Assembly (NCBI RefSeq): GCF_033170385.1
Contig: NZ_CP126170.1
Coordinates: 4,488,001 to 4,552,000 of the forward strand
Reading direction: 5' to 3'
Origin: Xanthomonas rydalmerensis
Lineage (GTDB): Bacteria > Pseudomonadota > Gammaproteobacteria > Xanthomonadales > Xanthomonadaceae
DNA length: 64,000 nt
The notes below the pieces were generated by a model, which did no database searches, had not been told where the DNA came from, and saw only the letters and a list, made by a program, of their open reading frames with translations. Within the stretch, counting starts at the first letter, position 1. Each line of letters opens with the position of its first letter. The position numbers and the translations under genes are program-made. Below are positions 8,109 through 17,314 of this stretch, one piece after another.

Positions 8109-11006
8109 ATGCTCCGACCCTTGTCGCTGTTGATCTCCAGCATCCTCACCCTCGGCACCGGCGCCGCCCTGGTCGCCGCGCCGTCGGCCCTGGCCGCGGC
8201 CACGCCGGCCCAGGCGACCGCGCCGGAGATCGCCTACACCCGCTTCACCCTGCCCAACGGCCTGACCGTGGTGGTGCACGAGGACCACAAGGCGCCGGTG
8301 GTGGCGGTGAGCATCTGGTACCACATCGGCTCGGGCGACGAGCCGGCGGGCAAGACCGGCTTCGCGCACCTGTTCGAGCACCTGATGTTCTCCGGCTCGG
8401 AGAACCACAAGGGCACCTACTTCCAGCCGTTCGAGAAAGTCGGTGCCACCGACATGAACGGCACCACCTGGTTCGACCGCACCAACTACTTCGAGACCGT
8501 GCCGACCACCGCGCTGGACACCGCGTTGTGGATGGAGTCGGACCGCATGGGCCACCTGCTCGGCGCGATCGGCCAGAAGGAACTGGACACCCAGCGCGGC
8601 GTGGTCCAGAACGAAAAGCGCCAGGGCCAGAACCGCCCCTACGGCCGCGTCGACGAGAACATCCTGGCCAACATCTTCCCGGCCAACCACCCCTACCAGC
8701 ACGACACCATCGGCTCGATGGCCGACCTCGACGCGGCCTCGCTGGACGACGTCAAGCAGTGGTTCCACGACAACTACGGCGCCGCCAACACCACCCTGGT
8801 GCTGGCCGGCGACATCACCGTGGCGCAGGCCAAGGCCAAGGCCGAGCAGTACTTCGGCGACATCCCCGCCGGCCGCCCGGTGCCGCGCCAGCAGCCGTGG
8901 ATCACGCCGCTGGCCAAGCAGACCCGCGGCGTGCAGCACGACCACGTCGCGCAGCCGCGCATCTACCGCACCTGGGTCGCGCCGCAGCTGGGCACCGACG
9001 ACGCGGTGCTACTGGACCTGGCCACCACCGTGCTCGGCGGCGGCAAGACCAGCCGCCTGTACCAGCGCCTGGTCTACCGCGACAAGCTGGCCGACGACGT
9101 CTCCGCCGGCCTGCAGTCGTTCGCGCTGGCCAGCCAGCTGCAGATCACCGCCGACGTGAAGGAAGGCGTGGACCCGGCCAAGGTCGAGGCCGCCATCGCC
9201 GACGAACTGCAGAAGTTCCTGGCCGAAGGCCCCACCGCCGACGAACTGCAGCGCGCCCAGGTCGGCTACCGCGCCGGCTTCGTGCGCGGCCTGGAGAAGG
9301 TCGGCGGCTTCGGCGGCAAGGCCACGGTGCTGGCCGAGGGCCAGGTCTACCGCAACGATCCGGGCGCCTACAAGAAGGACCTGGAACGCGCGCAGGCGGC
9401 CACCGTCGCCAGCGTGCGCAAGGCCGCCGACACCTGGTTCGGCAAGGGCGACTACCTGCTGACCGTGCTGCCGGCGCCGGAAGGCTTCGATCCGGCCGCC
9501 GAGGACAAGGCGGTCAAGCCGCTGGCCGCAGCCCCGGGCAAGCCCGCGCCGAAGATGCCGGCGAAGGGTAACTACAGCGTCGGCAAGTCGCAGGTGGACC
9601 GCGCTGCCGGCGTGCCGGAGACCAGCCAGTTCCCGAGCCTGAGCTTCCCGCAGCTGCAGCGCGGCAAGCTCAAGAACGGCATCGAGGTGGTGCTGGCCGA
9701 GCGTCACACCATCCCGGTCACGCAGATCCAGTTGCTGTTCGATGCCGGTTATGCGACCGACCGCGGCGGCAAGCTCGGCACCGCCAACTTCACCGCGGCG
9801 CTGATGAACGAGAGCACCCGCAACCTGGATTCGGTGGACGTGGCGCAGCGCCGCCAGCGCCTGGGCGCGATGACCAGCGTGTCCTGCGAACTGGACAGCT
9901 GCGACGCCTCGCTCAACGCACTCAACGACCAGCTGGCGCCGTCGCTGGACCTGTTCGCCGACATCGTGCGCAACCCGGCGTTCAAGGCCGACGACATCGA
10001 GCGCATCCGCGGCCAGTGGCTGGCCTCGATCGCGCAGGAGAAGACCCAGCCGCAGGGCCTGGCGCTGCGCACCCTGCCGCCGCTGCTGTACGGCCCCAGC
10101 CATCCGTACGGCGTGCCGCTCACCGGCACCGGCACCGAGGCGGCGATCAAGAGCCTCACCGCGGGCGACCTGAGCGCGTTCCAGAACAACTGGCTGCGTC
10201 CGGACAACGTGCGCATCCTGGTCGCCGGCGACACCACCCTGGCCAAGATCATCCCGCAGCTGGATGCCGCCTTCGGCGACTGGCAGGCTCCGTCCGGCAA
10301 GCGCCCGACCAAGAGCCTGCCGCAGGTGGCCGCGCAGCCCAAGCCACGCGTGTTCCTGATCAACCGCGACGACGCCCCGCAGTCGCTGATCCTGGCCGGC
10401 CTGCTGGCGCCCTCGACAAAGGCGCCGAACAACCTGGCGATCGGCGTGGCCAACGGCGCCTTCGGCGGCACCTTCACTTCGCGGCTGAACATGAACCTGC
10501 GCGAGGACAAGCGCTGGGCCTACGGCGCCAACAGCTTCATGATCGACGCGATCGGCCAGCGCCCGTTCCTGTTCTTCGCCCCGGTGCAGACCGACAAGAC
10601 CGCCGAATCGGCCGCCGAGATCCTCAAGGAAGCCAAGGCCGTGGTCGGCGACAAGCCGCTGACCGCCGCCGAGATCGCCAAGATCAAGGAACAGCGCGTG
10701 CGCGCCCTGCCGGGCAGCTTCGAGACCACCGGTGCGGTGCTCAGCGCGATGGAAGGCATCGTCCAGTACGGCCGCCCGGACGACTACGTGCAGACGCTGA
10801 AGACGCGCCTGGAAGCGGTCGACCAGCCGGCGGCGGAAGCGGCGATCAAGGAGATCGTGGCGCCGCAGGCGATGACCTGGGTCATCGTCGGCGACCTCAA
10901 GCAGATCGAAGCGCCGGTGCGCGCGCTGAAGCTGGGCGAGGTGCAGGTGCTCGACAGCGACGGCCAGCCGGTCAAGGCGAAGGCCTCGGCGGCCGCCAAG
11001 CAGTAA
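8109..11006 (+). CDS. Exported two-domain M16 (pitrilysin/insulinase family) zinc peptidase
   Basis: A 965-residue protein with a signal peptide (residues 1 to about 30, ending near ALAA). The N-terminal M16 domain carries the inverted zinc motif HLFEHLMF at about residue 87 and the downstream acidic ligand region in a helix with E-LDTQRGVVQNEKRQ; it also has the R/Y-type substrate motifs. The second M16 domain (from about residue 515) lacks HxxEH, as is usual for the structural half of the clamshell. Enzymes of this type degrade small peptides in the periplasm. ATG 8109 is chosen for the signal peptide. The gene is monocistronic and followed by a hairpin. A 67-bp piece of its 3' end recurs at 12805-12871. 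Confidence 0.93.
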   Translation: MLRPLSLLISSILTLGTGAALVAAPSALAAATPAQATAPEIAYTRFTLPNGLTVVVHEDHKAPVVAVSIWYHIGSGDEPAGKTGFAHLFEHLMFSGSENHKGTYFQPFEKVGATDMNGTTWFDRTNYFETVPTTALDTALWMESDRMGHLLGAIGQKELDTQRGVVQNEKRQGQNRPYGRVDENILANIFPANHPYQHDTIGSMADLDAASLDDVKQWFHDNYGAANTTLVLAGDITVAQAKAKAEQYFGDIPAGRPVPRQQPWITPLAKQTRGVQHDHVAQPRIYRTWVAPQLGTDDAVLLDLATTVLGGGKTSRLYQRLVYRDKLADDVSAGLQSFALASQLQITADVKEGVDPAKVEAAIADELQKFLAEGPTADELQRAQVGYRAGFVRGLEKVGGFGGKATVLAEGQVYRNDPGAYKKDLERAQAATVASVRKAADTWFGKGDYLLTVLPAPEGFDPAAEDKAVKPLAAAPGKPAPKMPAKGNYSVGKSQVDRAAGVPETSQFPSLSFPQLQRGKLKNGIEVVLAERHTIPVTQIQLLFDAGYATDRGGKLGTANFTAALMNESTRNLDSVDVAQRRQRLGAMTSVSCELDSCDASLNALNDQLAPSLDLFADIVRNPAFKADDIERIRGQWLASIAQEKTQPQGLALRTLPPLLYGPSHPYGVPLTGTGTEAAIKSLTAGDLSAFQNNWLRPDNVRILVAGDTTLAKIIPQLDAAFGDWQAPSGKRPTKSLPQVAAQPKPRVFLINRDDAPQSLILAGLLAPSTKAPNNLAIGVANGAFGGTFTSRLNMNLREDKRWAYGANSFMIDAIGQRPFLFFAPVQTDKTAESAAEILKEAKAVVGDKPLTAAEIAKIKEQRVRALPGSFETTGAVLSAMEGIVQYGRPDDYVQTLKTRLEAVDQPAAEAAIKEIVAPQAMTWVIVGDLKQIEAPVRALKLGEVQVLDSDGQPVKAKASAAAKQ

Positions 11007-11015
11007 GGCAATACG

Positions 11016-11043
11016 CGCATGGCCGGAAGATCCCGGCCATGCG
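11016..11043 (+). terminator. Terminator-like hairpin after M16 gene
   Basis: CGCATGGCCGG pairs with its complement across a six-base loop, starting ten bases after the TAA. There is no T-tract. The remaining spacer to 11342 shows no gene or motif that I can support. Confidence 0.45.
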
Positions 11044-11342
11044 TCGCAAGGCGGCGTGCGGACGGATCGCCCGCGGCGCCGAAACGCCTTGGCGTGGCGA
11101 CGCGCGCAGTGGTGCATATGCTGCCCGATCCCCAGTCCCGCGTTGGAGGCACGCGCACAAGCGCGCTGCCGATCGCAGCCAGTGTTGCGCGCTGCACGCA
11201 TCGGTCGCTCGACATTCAAGCGGTGCAAGGTCGGAACGACGTCTGCGGGCCGGTCCTTGCGGTTTCCGGGAAAGCCGGCTGACCAAACACCCTTCGAAAA
11301 GTAGACTCGTCTCCTGGGCACTGCTGCCGATCGGGGATCACG

Positions 11343-11816
11343 ATGCTTGAAAACACACTCTCGGATGGCGAAGCGGCCGTCACCCCAGCGGACCTGGATC
11401 ACCTGGAATCGGTGATTGGCAGGAAGCTGCCGACTCCCTTCCGGGAGCATTACCTCAAGTACAACGGCGGCATGCCTGAGCGAGCGTATTGGGTCGGCGA
11501 AGAGGACTATGAGCCGATCGAGGTCGCCACGTTCAAACCGATTGCGCATTGCGACTACACGCTGCTGTCCACCTACCGGTTGATGCTGCAGAAACAGGTT
11601 CTGCCCGCACGCCTGCTGCCGTTCGCGAACGATTGCGGCGGCAACTTCTTTTGCCTGGATCTGGACACGGGAGCCGTCAGCTATTTCACCACCGACACCT
11701 TCGACAGCGAGCTCAGCCCCGAACAGAACCAGGCCCACGCCGAAAGGCCGCTCTGCCCGGATTTCCTCCAGTTCGGCCAGGGACTGGTCGACGAGGAGGA
11801 TGCGGACGACGCATGA
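11343..11816 (+). CDS. SMI1/KNR4 (SUKH) family protein
   Basis: A 157-residue soluble protein. The order of motifs is that of the SUKH fold: an N-terminal TPADLDHLESVIGRKLP segment with PxxF/YREHYLKYNGG, the central YRLMLQKQVLPARLLPFAND, and the diagnostic CGGNFFCLDLDTGAVSYF strand pair. SUKH proteins often serve as immunity partners for contact-dependent or polymorphic toxins, though some are housekeeping. No toxin gene lies beside it: the neighbours are an M16 peptidase and DUF72. It may therefore be an orphan immunity gene that protects against other strains' toxins. Its acidic C-terminus (DEEDADDA) is also common in these proteins. Confidence 0.85.
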   Translation: MLENTLSDGEAAVTPADLDHLESVIGRKLPTPFREHYLKYNGGMPERAYWVGEEDYEPIEVATFKPIAHCDYTLLSTYRLMLQKQVLPARLLPFANDCGGNFFCLDLDTGAVSYFTTDTFDSELSPEQNQAHAERPLCPDFLQFGQGLVDEEDADDA

Positions 11817-11910
11817 ACCTGCCGGCAGGCGGGTATGGCCGGCAATCTCCTTCACGGCGCTTGGCCGCAGCGCTTGATATCCCAAAGACTCGTCCCGCCT
11901 GCCACCGCCG

Positions 11911-12693
11911 ATGCCGACCGCCTCGCCACGCCGCACCGACGCCGCGCCACGCATCCGCGTCGGCTGCGCCGGCTGGTCGATCGCCAGCACGCAGCGCGCG
12001 CTGGTCGGCGACGGCGCCAGCCAGTTGGCGCGCTATGCCACGCGCTTCGATGCGGTCGAGATCAATTCCTCGTTCTACCGCCCGCACCGCCCCGTCACTT
12101 ACCAGCGCTGGGCCGATAGCGTGCCGGCGGATTTCCGTTTTTCGGCCAAGCTGCCGCGCACGATCACCCACGACGCGCGCCTGTACCGCGTCGCGCCGCT
12201 GCTGCAGACCTTCCTCGGCGAAGTCGGCCATCTCGGCGACAAGCTCGGCTGCCTGCTGGTGCAGCTGCCGCCGAGCCTGGCCTTCGACGCGCGCACCGCC
12301 GCCACCTTCTTCGCCATGCTGCGGCGCCGCTGGCACGGCGGCATCGCCTGCGAGCCGCGCCACGCCAGCTGGTTCGGCGCGCGCGCCGAGGCGCTGTGGC
12401 AGCGCCACAGGATCGCGCGCGTGGCCGCCGATCCGGCCCTGGACGCCGATGCCGCGCAGCCGGCGGGCACCGCGGCGCCGGCCTATTGGCGCTGGCACGG
12501 CGCGCCACGCATCTACTACAGCGACTACGCCGACGACGCGCTGCGCCGGCTGGCCGACCACGTCGTCGCCACCACGCCGCACACCGGCGAAGCCTGGGTG
12601 ATCTTCGACAACACCGCGCTCGGTCACGCCCTCGACAATGCCGCCACACTGCAGACACAGCTGCGCGCGCTCGGCGCCAGCACAGCGGACTGA
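11911..12693 (+). CDS. DUF72 (YecE-like) TIM-barrel protein
   Basis: A 260-residue protein of the DUF72 family. The hallmarks are IRVGCAGWSI at the N-terminus, EINSSFYRPH, FRFSAKLPRTITH, GCLLVQLPPSLAF, CEPRHASWF and the C-terminal VIFDNTALGHALDNA segment. The fold is a TIM barrel; the biochemical role is unknown and DUF72 proteins are usually conserved as single genes. A short DUF72-free gap of 94 bp separates it from the SUKH gene upstream, and it may be its own unit. ATG 11911 is the most upstream start that keeps the family's N-terminus. Confidence 0.9.
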   Translation: MPTASPRRTDAAPRIRVGCAGWSIASTQRALVGDGASQLARYATRFDAVEINSSFYRPHRPVTYQRWADSVPADFRFSAKLPRTITHDARLYRVAPLLQTFLGEVGHLGDKLGCLLVQLPPSLAFDARTAATFFAMLRRRWHGGIACEPRHASWFGARAEALWQRHRIARVAADPALDADAAQPAGTAAPAYWRWHGAPRIYYSDYADDALRRLADHVVATTPHTGEAWVIFDNTALGHALDNAATLQTQLRALGASTAD

Positions 12694-12804
12694 CCGCCAT
12701 GCCCGCCGACTCTCGTTGCGGGGCGGGGCACGCCCCGCTCCGACGACTGGAGCCAGCCCCGCGTTCGCCGCACCCCGCAGGAGCGGCTTCAGGCCGTGAC
12801 CCAA

Positions 12805-12871
12805 GCAGAGCGAAGCGCCGGCGCGCGCGCTGAAGCTGGGCCAGGCGCAGGTGCTGGACAGCGACGGCCAG
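12805..12871 (+). pseudogene. 67-bp remnant of an M16 peptidase 3' end
   Basis: This stretch aligns without gaps to 10901-10967 inside the M16 gene, with 62 of 67 bases identical by hand count. The reading frame is kept (EAPARALKLGQAQVLDSDGQ against EAPVRALKLGEVQVLDSDGQ). No start, catalytic domain or stop of an M16 gene is present here, so it is a relic of a duplication that removed the rest. The surrounding 322-bp spacer (12694-13015) also has a partial copy of the GGAGCGGCTTCAG repeat near 12780. Confidence 0.75.
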
Positions 12872-13015
12872 TTGCTCGAGTGCCGAGCGGCACGGCGCGC
12901 GCGACAAGGGCCTTGGCGTGCACCGCGTCACGCTTGCACGCTTTTCCACGCGGCATCCGCGCGCCCTACGGTATGGTGCTGCGCCTCGCGATCCGCGCCA
13001 GACCCCACGCCATCC

Positions 13016-13933
13016 ATGACCGATGAAGCCCAGCGCCAGCGAGTCCTCGACAGCTACCGCATCGTCGGCAGCCTGCCCGAGGACGCCTACCAGGACATCG
13101 TGCAGATCGCCGCTGCGCTGTGCGATACGCCGATCGCGCTGCTGTCGCTGCTGGACCGCGACCGGCAATGGTTCAAGGCACGGATGGGCCTGGAGGTGCC
13201 GCAGACCGAGCGCAGCCAGGCGGTATGCGACCACGCGATCCGTGAGCCCAAGCAATTGCTGGAAGTGCCCGACCTCGCCGAGGACCCGCGGTTTGCCGAC
13301 ATCTCGGTGGTCCGCGGCGACACCGGCGCGCGCTTCTACGCCGGCATGCCGCTGGTGACCGATGAGGGCATCGCCCTGGGCACGGTCTGCGTGCTCGACA
13401 CCGCGCCACGCCAGCTCACCGACGCCCAGCGCGACGGCCTGCGTGCGCTGGCGCGCACCACCATGCGCCTGCTCGACGAACGCCGCCGCACCCTGCAACG
13501 CGAACGCGAGGCGATCCTGCAACCGCATTCGGCCGATGCCCACGGCGCCGCCACCGATGGCCGCTACCGGGTGGTGATCCTGGAAGTGCAGGAACTGGCC
13601 GCGCTGGCCGAGCGGCAGAGCGAACGCCTGCTGGGCAGCAGCCTGCAGCAGCTCGACCGCACCCTGGCCAGCTACGTGCACGACGGCGGCGCCGACACGG
13701 TGGACCGCGCCACCGAGCACGCCGAGTTCATCGTCATGCTGCATGGCGCCGATGCCGAACAGAAGCTGCGCGGCCTGCGCGAGATCGCCGCGCGGCAGCA
13801 GGCGCTGGGGCTGACCGTCCTGGTCGGCGACGCCCAGGCCACGCGCGCGGACGAGCCGATCGGGCTGGTGTTCCTGCGCGCCGAAGCCGCGCTCAGCGCC
13901 GAGAAGGACCGCCAGCGGCCGCAGACGCCCTGA
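13016..13933 (+). CDS. GAF-domain protein with degenerate C-terminal signalling domain
   Basis: A 305-residue soluble protein. Residues 1 to about 155 form a GAF domain of the type found at the N-terminus of many Xanthomonas sensors: VLDSYRIVGSLPEDAYQDI, the ICDTPIALLSLLDRDRQWFKARMGL segment split by the usual turn, QAVCDHAI, VPDLAEDPRF and GTVCVLD. After a short helical linker (about 156-180) the last 120 residues have the length and alternating pattern of a GGDEF-like domain but lack the GGDEF signature, so cyclase activity is unlikely. It may act as a ligand-binding regulator. A reading start at ATG 13016 removes a non-homologous leader. It is probably monocistronic, with a 306-bp spacer after it. 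Confidence 0.82.
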   Translation: MTDEAQRQRVLDSYRIVGSLPEDAYQDIVQIAAALCDTPIALLSLLDRDRQWFKARMGLEVPQTERSQAVCDHAIREPKQLLEVPDLAEDPRFADISVVRGDTGARFYAGMPLVTDEGIALGTVCVLDTAPRQLTDAQRDGLRALARTTMRLLDERRRTLQREREAILQPHSADAHGAATDGRYRVVILEVQELAALAERQSERLLGSSLQQLDRTLASYVHDGGADTVDRATEHAEFIVMLHGADAEQKLRGLREIAARQQALGLTVLVGDAQATRADEPIGLVFLRAEAALSAEKDRQRPQTP

Positions 13934-14004
13934 CCTGCGCGGCGCGTGCCGCCGCGCGTCGTAGCGCGCTAGACGGCCCCCGCCCTGACACGGGTGGCGC
14001 TGAG

Positions 14005-14018
14005 CCCCCCCCCCCCCC
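14005..14018 (+). repeat. Homopolymer of 14 cytosines upstream of trehalase
   Basis: An uninterrupted C14 run lies 221 bp before the trehalase start. Long poly-C or poly-G runs can vary in length by slippage; here it is outside any supported gene, so an effect on transcription is only a possibility. The rest of 13934-14239 contains no supported gene. Confidence 0.9.
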
Positions 14019-14239
14019 GCAGGCGGGCAGCCCCCAAGCTGGCACGGCGATCGAGCGCCGAGCCCTGCAGCGGCCCCGTTCTTGCATGCCCCCAGGCGTT
14101 GCGGTCCTCACCGGTGCGAGCCGGCCGGCGCGCGGCCGCCAGGGCACGATCGGCAGGCCCCGCATCGGATCCGGCCGCGGCCGCCCCGTCTCCGCCTCGG
14201 TCGTTTACCATGCCGCACGCATCCTGCTCTGGACCTGAC

Positions 14240-15934
14240 ATGAGCCATGCCGCTCCTCCCTGCTGCACCCCGCTGCTGAGCCTGTCGCTCGGCCTGTTGC
14301 TCGGTACCGCCGACACCGCCATGGCCGAGGCCGCGCCGGCGACGACGCTGACCGCGCCGGCACCGCCGCCGCAGACGCCCGACCTGGCCTACCCGGAACT
14401 GTTCCAGGCGGTGCAGCGGCAGGAGCTGTTCGACGACCAGAAGCACTTCGTCGATGCGCTGCCGTTGCGCGACCCGGCGCTGATCAACGCCGACTATCTG
14501 GCGCAGCGCCAGCAACCCGGCTTCGACCTGCGCCGCTTCGTCGCCGCCAACTTCGAGGAATCCGGCCCGGTGCAGACCGAGGCGATCCGCCAGGACACCG
14601 GCCTGCGCGAACACATCGACGCGCTGTGGCCGCTGCTGGTGCGCCGCCAGGTCGAGGTGCCGGCCTACAGCAGCCTGCTGTCGCTGCCGCACCCCTACGT
14701 GGTGCCGGGCGGGCGCTTCCGCGAGGTCTACTACTGGGACTCCTACTTCACCATGCTCGGCCTGGTGGAGAGCGGCGAACACGAACGCAGCCGGCAGATG
14801 CTGGACAACTTCGCCTACCTGATCGACACCTACGGGCACATCCCCAACGGCAACCGCACCTACTACCTGAGCCGCTCGCAGCCGCCGTTCTTCTCGCACA
14901 TGGTGCAGTTGCAGGCCAAGGTGGAAGGCGATGCGGCCTACGCGCGTTACCTGCCACAGTTGCAGAAGGAATACGCGTACTGGATGGAGGGCGCGCAGAA
15001 CCTGGCTCCGGGCAACGCGCATGCGCACGTGGTGCGGCTGGCCGACGGCAGCCTGCTCAACCGCTACTGGGACGCCCGCGACACGCCGCGCCCGGAAGCC
15101 TGGCTGCACGACGTGCGCACCGCCGCCGAGGCCAAGGACCGCCCGGCCGCCGAGGTCTACCGCGACCTGCGCGCCGGCGCCGAGAGCGGCTGGGACTACT
15201 CCAGCCGCTGGCTCGGCGACCGCAAGACCCTGGCCAGCATCCGCACCACCGCCATCGTCCCGGTCGACCTGAACAGCCTGCTCTACCACCTGGAGAGCAC
15301 TCTGGCCGTGGCCTGCGCCAAGAACCCGGGCGCGGCCGGCTGCGACACCGACTACGCGGCCCTGGCCAGCGCACGCAAGACCGCGATCGACAAGCACCTG
15401 TGGAGCGATGCCGGCTACTACGCCGACTACGACTGGCAGCAGCGCCGGCTGCGCGAGCAGGTCACCGCCGCGGCGCTGTACCCGCTGTTCGTCGGCGTCG
15501 CCTCACCGGCCCGGGCCAAGCGCAGCGCCGACACCGTGCAGGCGCAGTTGCTGCGTCCCGGCGGCCTGGCGACCACGCGCCTGCACACCGACCAGCAGTG
15601 GGACGAACCCAACGGCTGGGCGCCGCTGCAGTGGATCGCCGTGGACGGCCTGCGCCGCTACGGCCAGGACGCCCTGGCGCAGCGCATCGGCAGCCGCTTC
15701 CTGGCGCGGGTGCAGGCGCTGTTCGCGCAACAGCACAAGCTGGTGGAGAAGTATGCGGTGGACGCGCAGGCCAAGGGCGGCGGCGGCGGCGAGTACGCCC
15801 TGCAGGACGGCTTCGGCTGGACCAATGGCGTGACCCTGTTGCTGATGGATCTGTACGCGGCACCGGCCGCCGCGCCGACAGCGGCGCACGCGCAAGCGCA
15901 GGCCGACGCCGAGGCGGAAGCAGTCGCGCTCTGA
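14240..15934 (+). CDS. treA: Periplasmic trehalase (GH37)
   Basis: A 564-residue enzyme that splits trehalose into two glucose molecules in the periplasm. Both GH37 signatures are present: PGGRFREVYYWDSYF at about residue 156 and QWDEPNGWAPLQ at about 453, together with the IPNGNRTYYLSRSQPP segment and GWDYSSRW. The N-terminus is a signal peptide ending near TAMAEA. ATG 14240 is preferred because it starts the hydrophobic leader; an in-frame ATG 30 bp upstream is possible. The C-terminal 30 residues are an Ala/Glu-rich extension beyond the catalytic barrel. It is a single gene, downstream of a C14 tract. Confidence 0.95.
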   Translation: MSHAAPPCCTPLLSLSLGLLLGTADTAMAEAAPATTLTAPAPPPQTPDLAYPELFQAVQRQELFDDQKHFVDALPLRDPALINADYLAQRQQPGFDLRRFVAANFEESGPVQTEAIRQDTGLREHIDALWPLLVRRQVEVPAYSSLLSLPHPYVVPGGRFREVYYWDSYFTMLGLVESGEHERSRQMLDNFAYLIDTYGHIPNGNRTYYLSRSQPPFFSHMVQLQAKVEGDAAYARYLPQLQKEYAYWMEGAQNLAPGNAHAHVVRLADGSLLNRYWDARDTPRPEAWLHDVRTAAEAKDRPAAEVYRDLRAGAESGWDYSSRWLGDRKTLASIRTTAIVPVDLNSLLYHLESTLAVACAKNPGAAGCDTDYAALASARKTAIDKHLWSDAGYYADYDWQQRRLREQVTAAALYPLFVGVASPARAKRSADTVQAQLLRPGGLATTRLHTDQQWDEPNGWAPLQWIAVDGLRRYGQDALAQRIGSRFLARVQALFAQQHKLVEKYAVDAQAKGGGGGEYALQDGFGWTNGVTLLLMDLYAAPAAAPTAAHAQAQADAEAEAVAL

Positions 15935-16013
15935 AGCGCTGCGGGCGGCAGCGCGGCCACGCCGCGTCCGCCTGCGCATGCGCATGCGTCATCGCCAGCG
16001 GTCGGCGCCGCAG

Positions 16014-16787
16014 CTACTGCGCCGGCGTCTCCACGGGGATGCCCATCGCGACGCGATAGCGCTGGTACAGCGCCATCACCTTGTCGATGTACTCGCGGGT
16101 CTCCGCGTACGGCGGCACGCCGCCGTAGCGCGCCACCGTGCCGATGCCGGCGTTGTAGGCCGCGGCGGCGAGCACCCGGTCGCCGGCGTAGCGACGCAGC
16201 AGCGCGCGCATGTAGCGCGCGCCGCCGGCGATCGACTGGTCGGCCGCAAACGGGTCGTGCACGCCGTATTCCTTGGCGACTTCCGGCAACAACTGCATCA
16301 CCCCCTGTGCGCCCTTGGGTGAGACCGCGGCGGCATCGAAGCCGCTCTCGGCATGCGCGATCGCGCGCAGCCACGGCTCGTCCACGCCGGTGGCGCGCGC
16401 CGCGGCGCGGAACTGCTTGGCATGCGGTTGCAACTGGGGCGCGCCGACCTTGCCGAGGCCGGGATGCGCGCTTTCGCCCGGCGGGGTCACCGCGGTGAAG
16501 CGCAGATAGGGCCGCGAGCCCGGCAGGTTGCGCGTGGAGTAGACCAACTGGCCGTCCTGCTCGCGCTCGTACAACGTGCCGCTGAACACGCCCAGGTTGC
16601 CCCACAGATTGGGCGTGGCGATCGCCGCGTCATCCAGCTCCTTCGGCGTGCAGCGCGAGCCCGGCTCCGGCGCCGTGGCCAGGCTGACCGTGCCGTCGCG
16701 CACGCAGCGGTACACGGTGCGCGCAGACGCGCCGGCGACCACGCCACAGCACAGCAGCAGGCACAGCGCGGCACGGGCTAGGGGCAT
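16014..16787 (-). CDS. Lytic transglycosylase (SLT) with N-terminal DUF4124-like domain
   Basis: A 257-residue exported peptidoglycan lytic transglycosylase. The signal peptide covers residues 1 to about 23. A short DUF4124-like segment follows (TVYRCVRDGTVSLATAP). The C-terminal SLT domain has the catalytic glutamate in AHAESGFDAAAVS, the GAQGVMQLLP motif, AGGARYM and AAYNAGIGTV. Such enzymes cleave the glycan strands with formation of 1,6-anhydro-muropeptides. ATG 16787 is selected to place the signal peptide at the N-terminus; the longer frame upstream runs into repeat DNA. It is convergent with trehalase (79-bp gap). Confidence 0.92.
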   Translation of the reverse strand: MPLARAALCLLLCCGVVAGASARTVYRCVRDGTVSLATAPEPGSRCTPKELDDAAIATPNLWGNLGVFSGTLYEREQDGQLVYSTRNLPGSRPYLRFTAVTPPGESAHPGLGKVGAPQLQPHAKQFRAAARATGVDEPWLRAIAHAESGFDAAAVSPKGAQGVMQLLPEVAKEYGVHDPFAADQSIAGGARYMRALLRRYAGDRVLAAAAYNAGIGTVARYGGVPPYAETREYIDKVMALYQRYRVAMGIPVETPAQ

Positions 16788-16883
16788 CGGCGACACGATC
16801 GGACAGGACGGGCGCGCATCATCGCCCAGCGCATGTCGACGCGAGTGATGGCCGGTCCCTCGGTCCGCTTTCCGACAGCCCCT

Positions 16884-16970
16884 TGTAGGAGCGGCTTCAG
16901 CCGCGACCAGGCGCCGACACACCATCGACGGTGCCAGACACCACGCGTCGCGGCTGAAGCCGCTCCTACA
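16884..16970. repeat. Inverted pair of GTAGGAGCGGCTTCAGCCGC elements
   Basis: The 24-bp arm at 16884-16907 and its perfect complement at 16947-16970 face each other across 39 bp. The same sequence occurs alone at 52954-52977 and in part near 12780. This is a common dispersed intergenic repeat of Xanthomonadaceae; it is not part of a gene. Confidence 0.85.
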
Positions 16971-16986
16971 GGAACTTGCGACGCGT

Positions 16987-17310
16987 TGTCTGGGTGCACT
17001 GTGGGAGGGACTTCAGTCCCGACGGCTTCCAAGGTCGAATCGCCCGCCTTCTTCGCCCATCGCAGCCGAAGCCGCTCCACAAGGAACGTGCAATGCGCTG
17101 TCTGGGCGCACTGTGGGAGGGACTTCAGTCCCGACGGCTTCCAAGGTCGAATCGCCGCCTCTTCGCTCATCGCGGCCGAAGCCGCTCTACAAGGAACGCG
17201 CGACGCGCTGTCTGGGTGCACTGTGGGAGGGACTTCAGTCCCGACTCCTGCCATGGTCGAATCGCCCGGCTGCCTCCGCTCTTCGCAGCTGAAGCCGCGC
17301 CCATCGCACG
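16987..17310 (+). repeat. Three tandem copies of a ~111-bp repeat
   Basis: The word TGTCTGGG begins at 16987, 17099 and 17209, giving periods of 112 and 110 bp. Each unit contains GTGGGAGGGACTTCAGTCCC, then CAAGGTCGAATCGCC, then a GCCGAAGCCGCT segment. Copies differ at scattered bases and the third is truncated. Each unit can fold around GGGACTTCAGTCCC. No coding frame is conserved across the units. Confidence 0.88.
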
Positions 17311-17314
17311 CCAC

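Noticed and set aside
9009..11990. 993-codon minus-strand frame across the M16 gene
   Set aside because: Shadow; composition rich in Arg/Leu/Gly/Gln and no domain.
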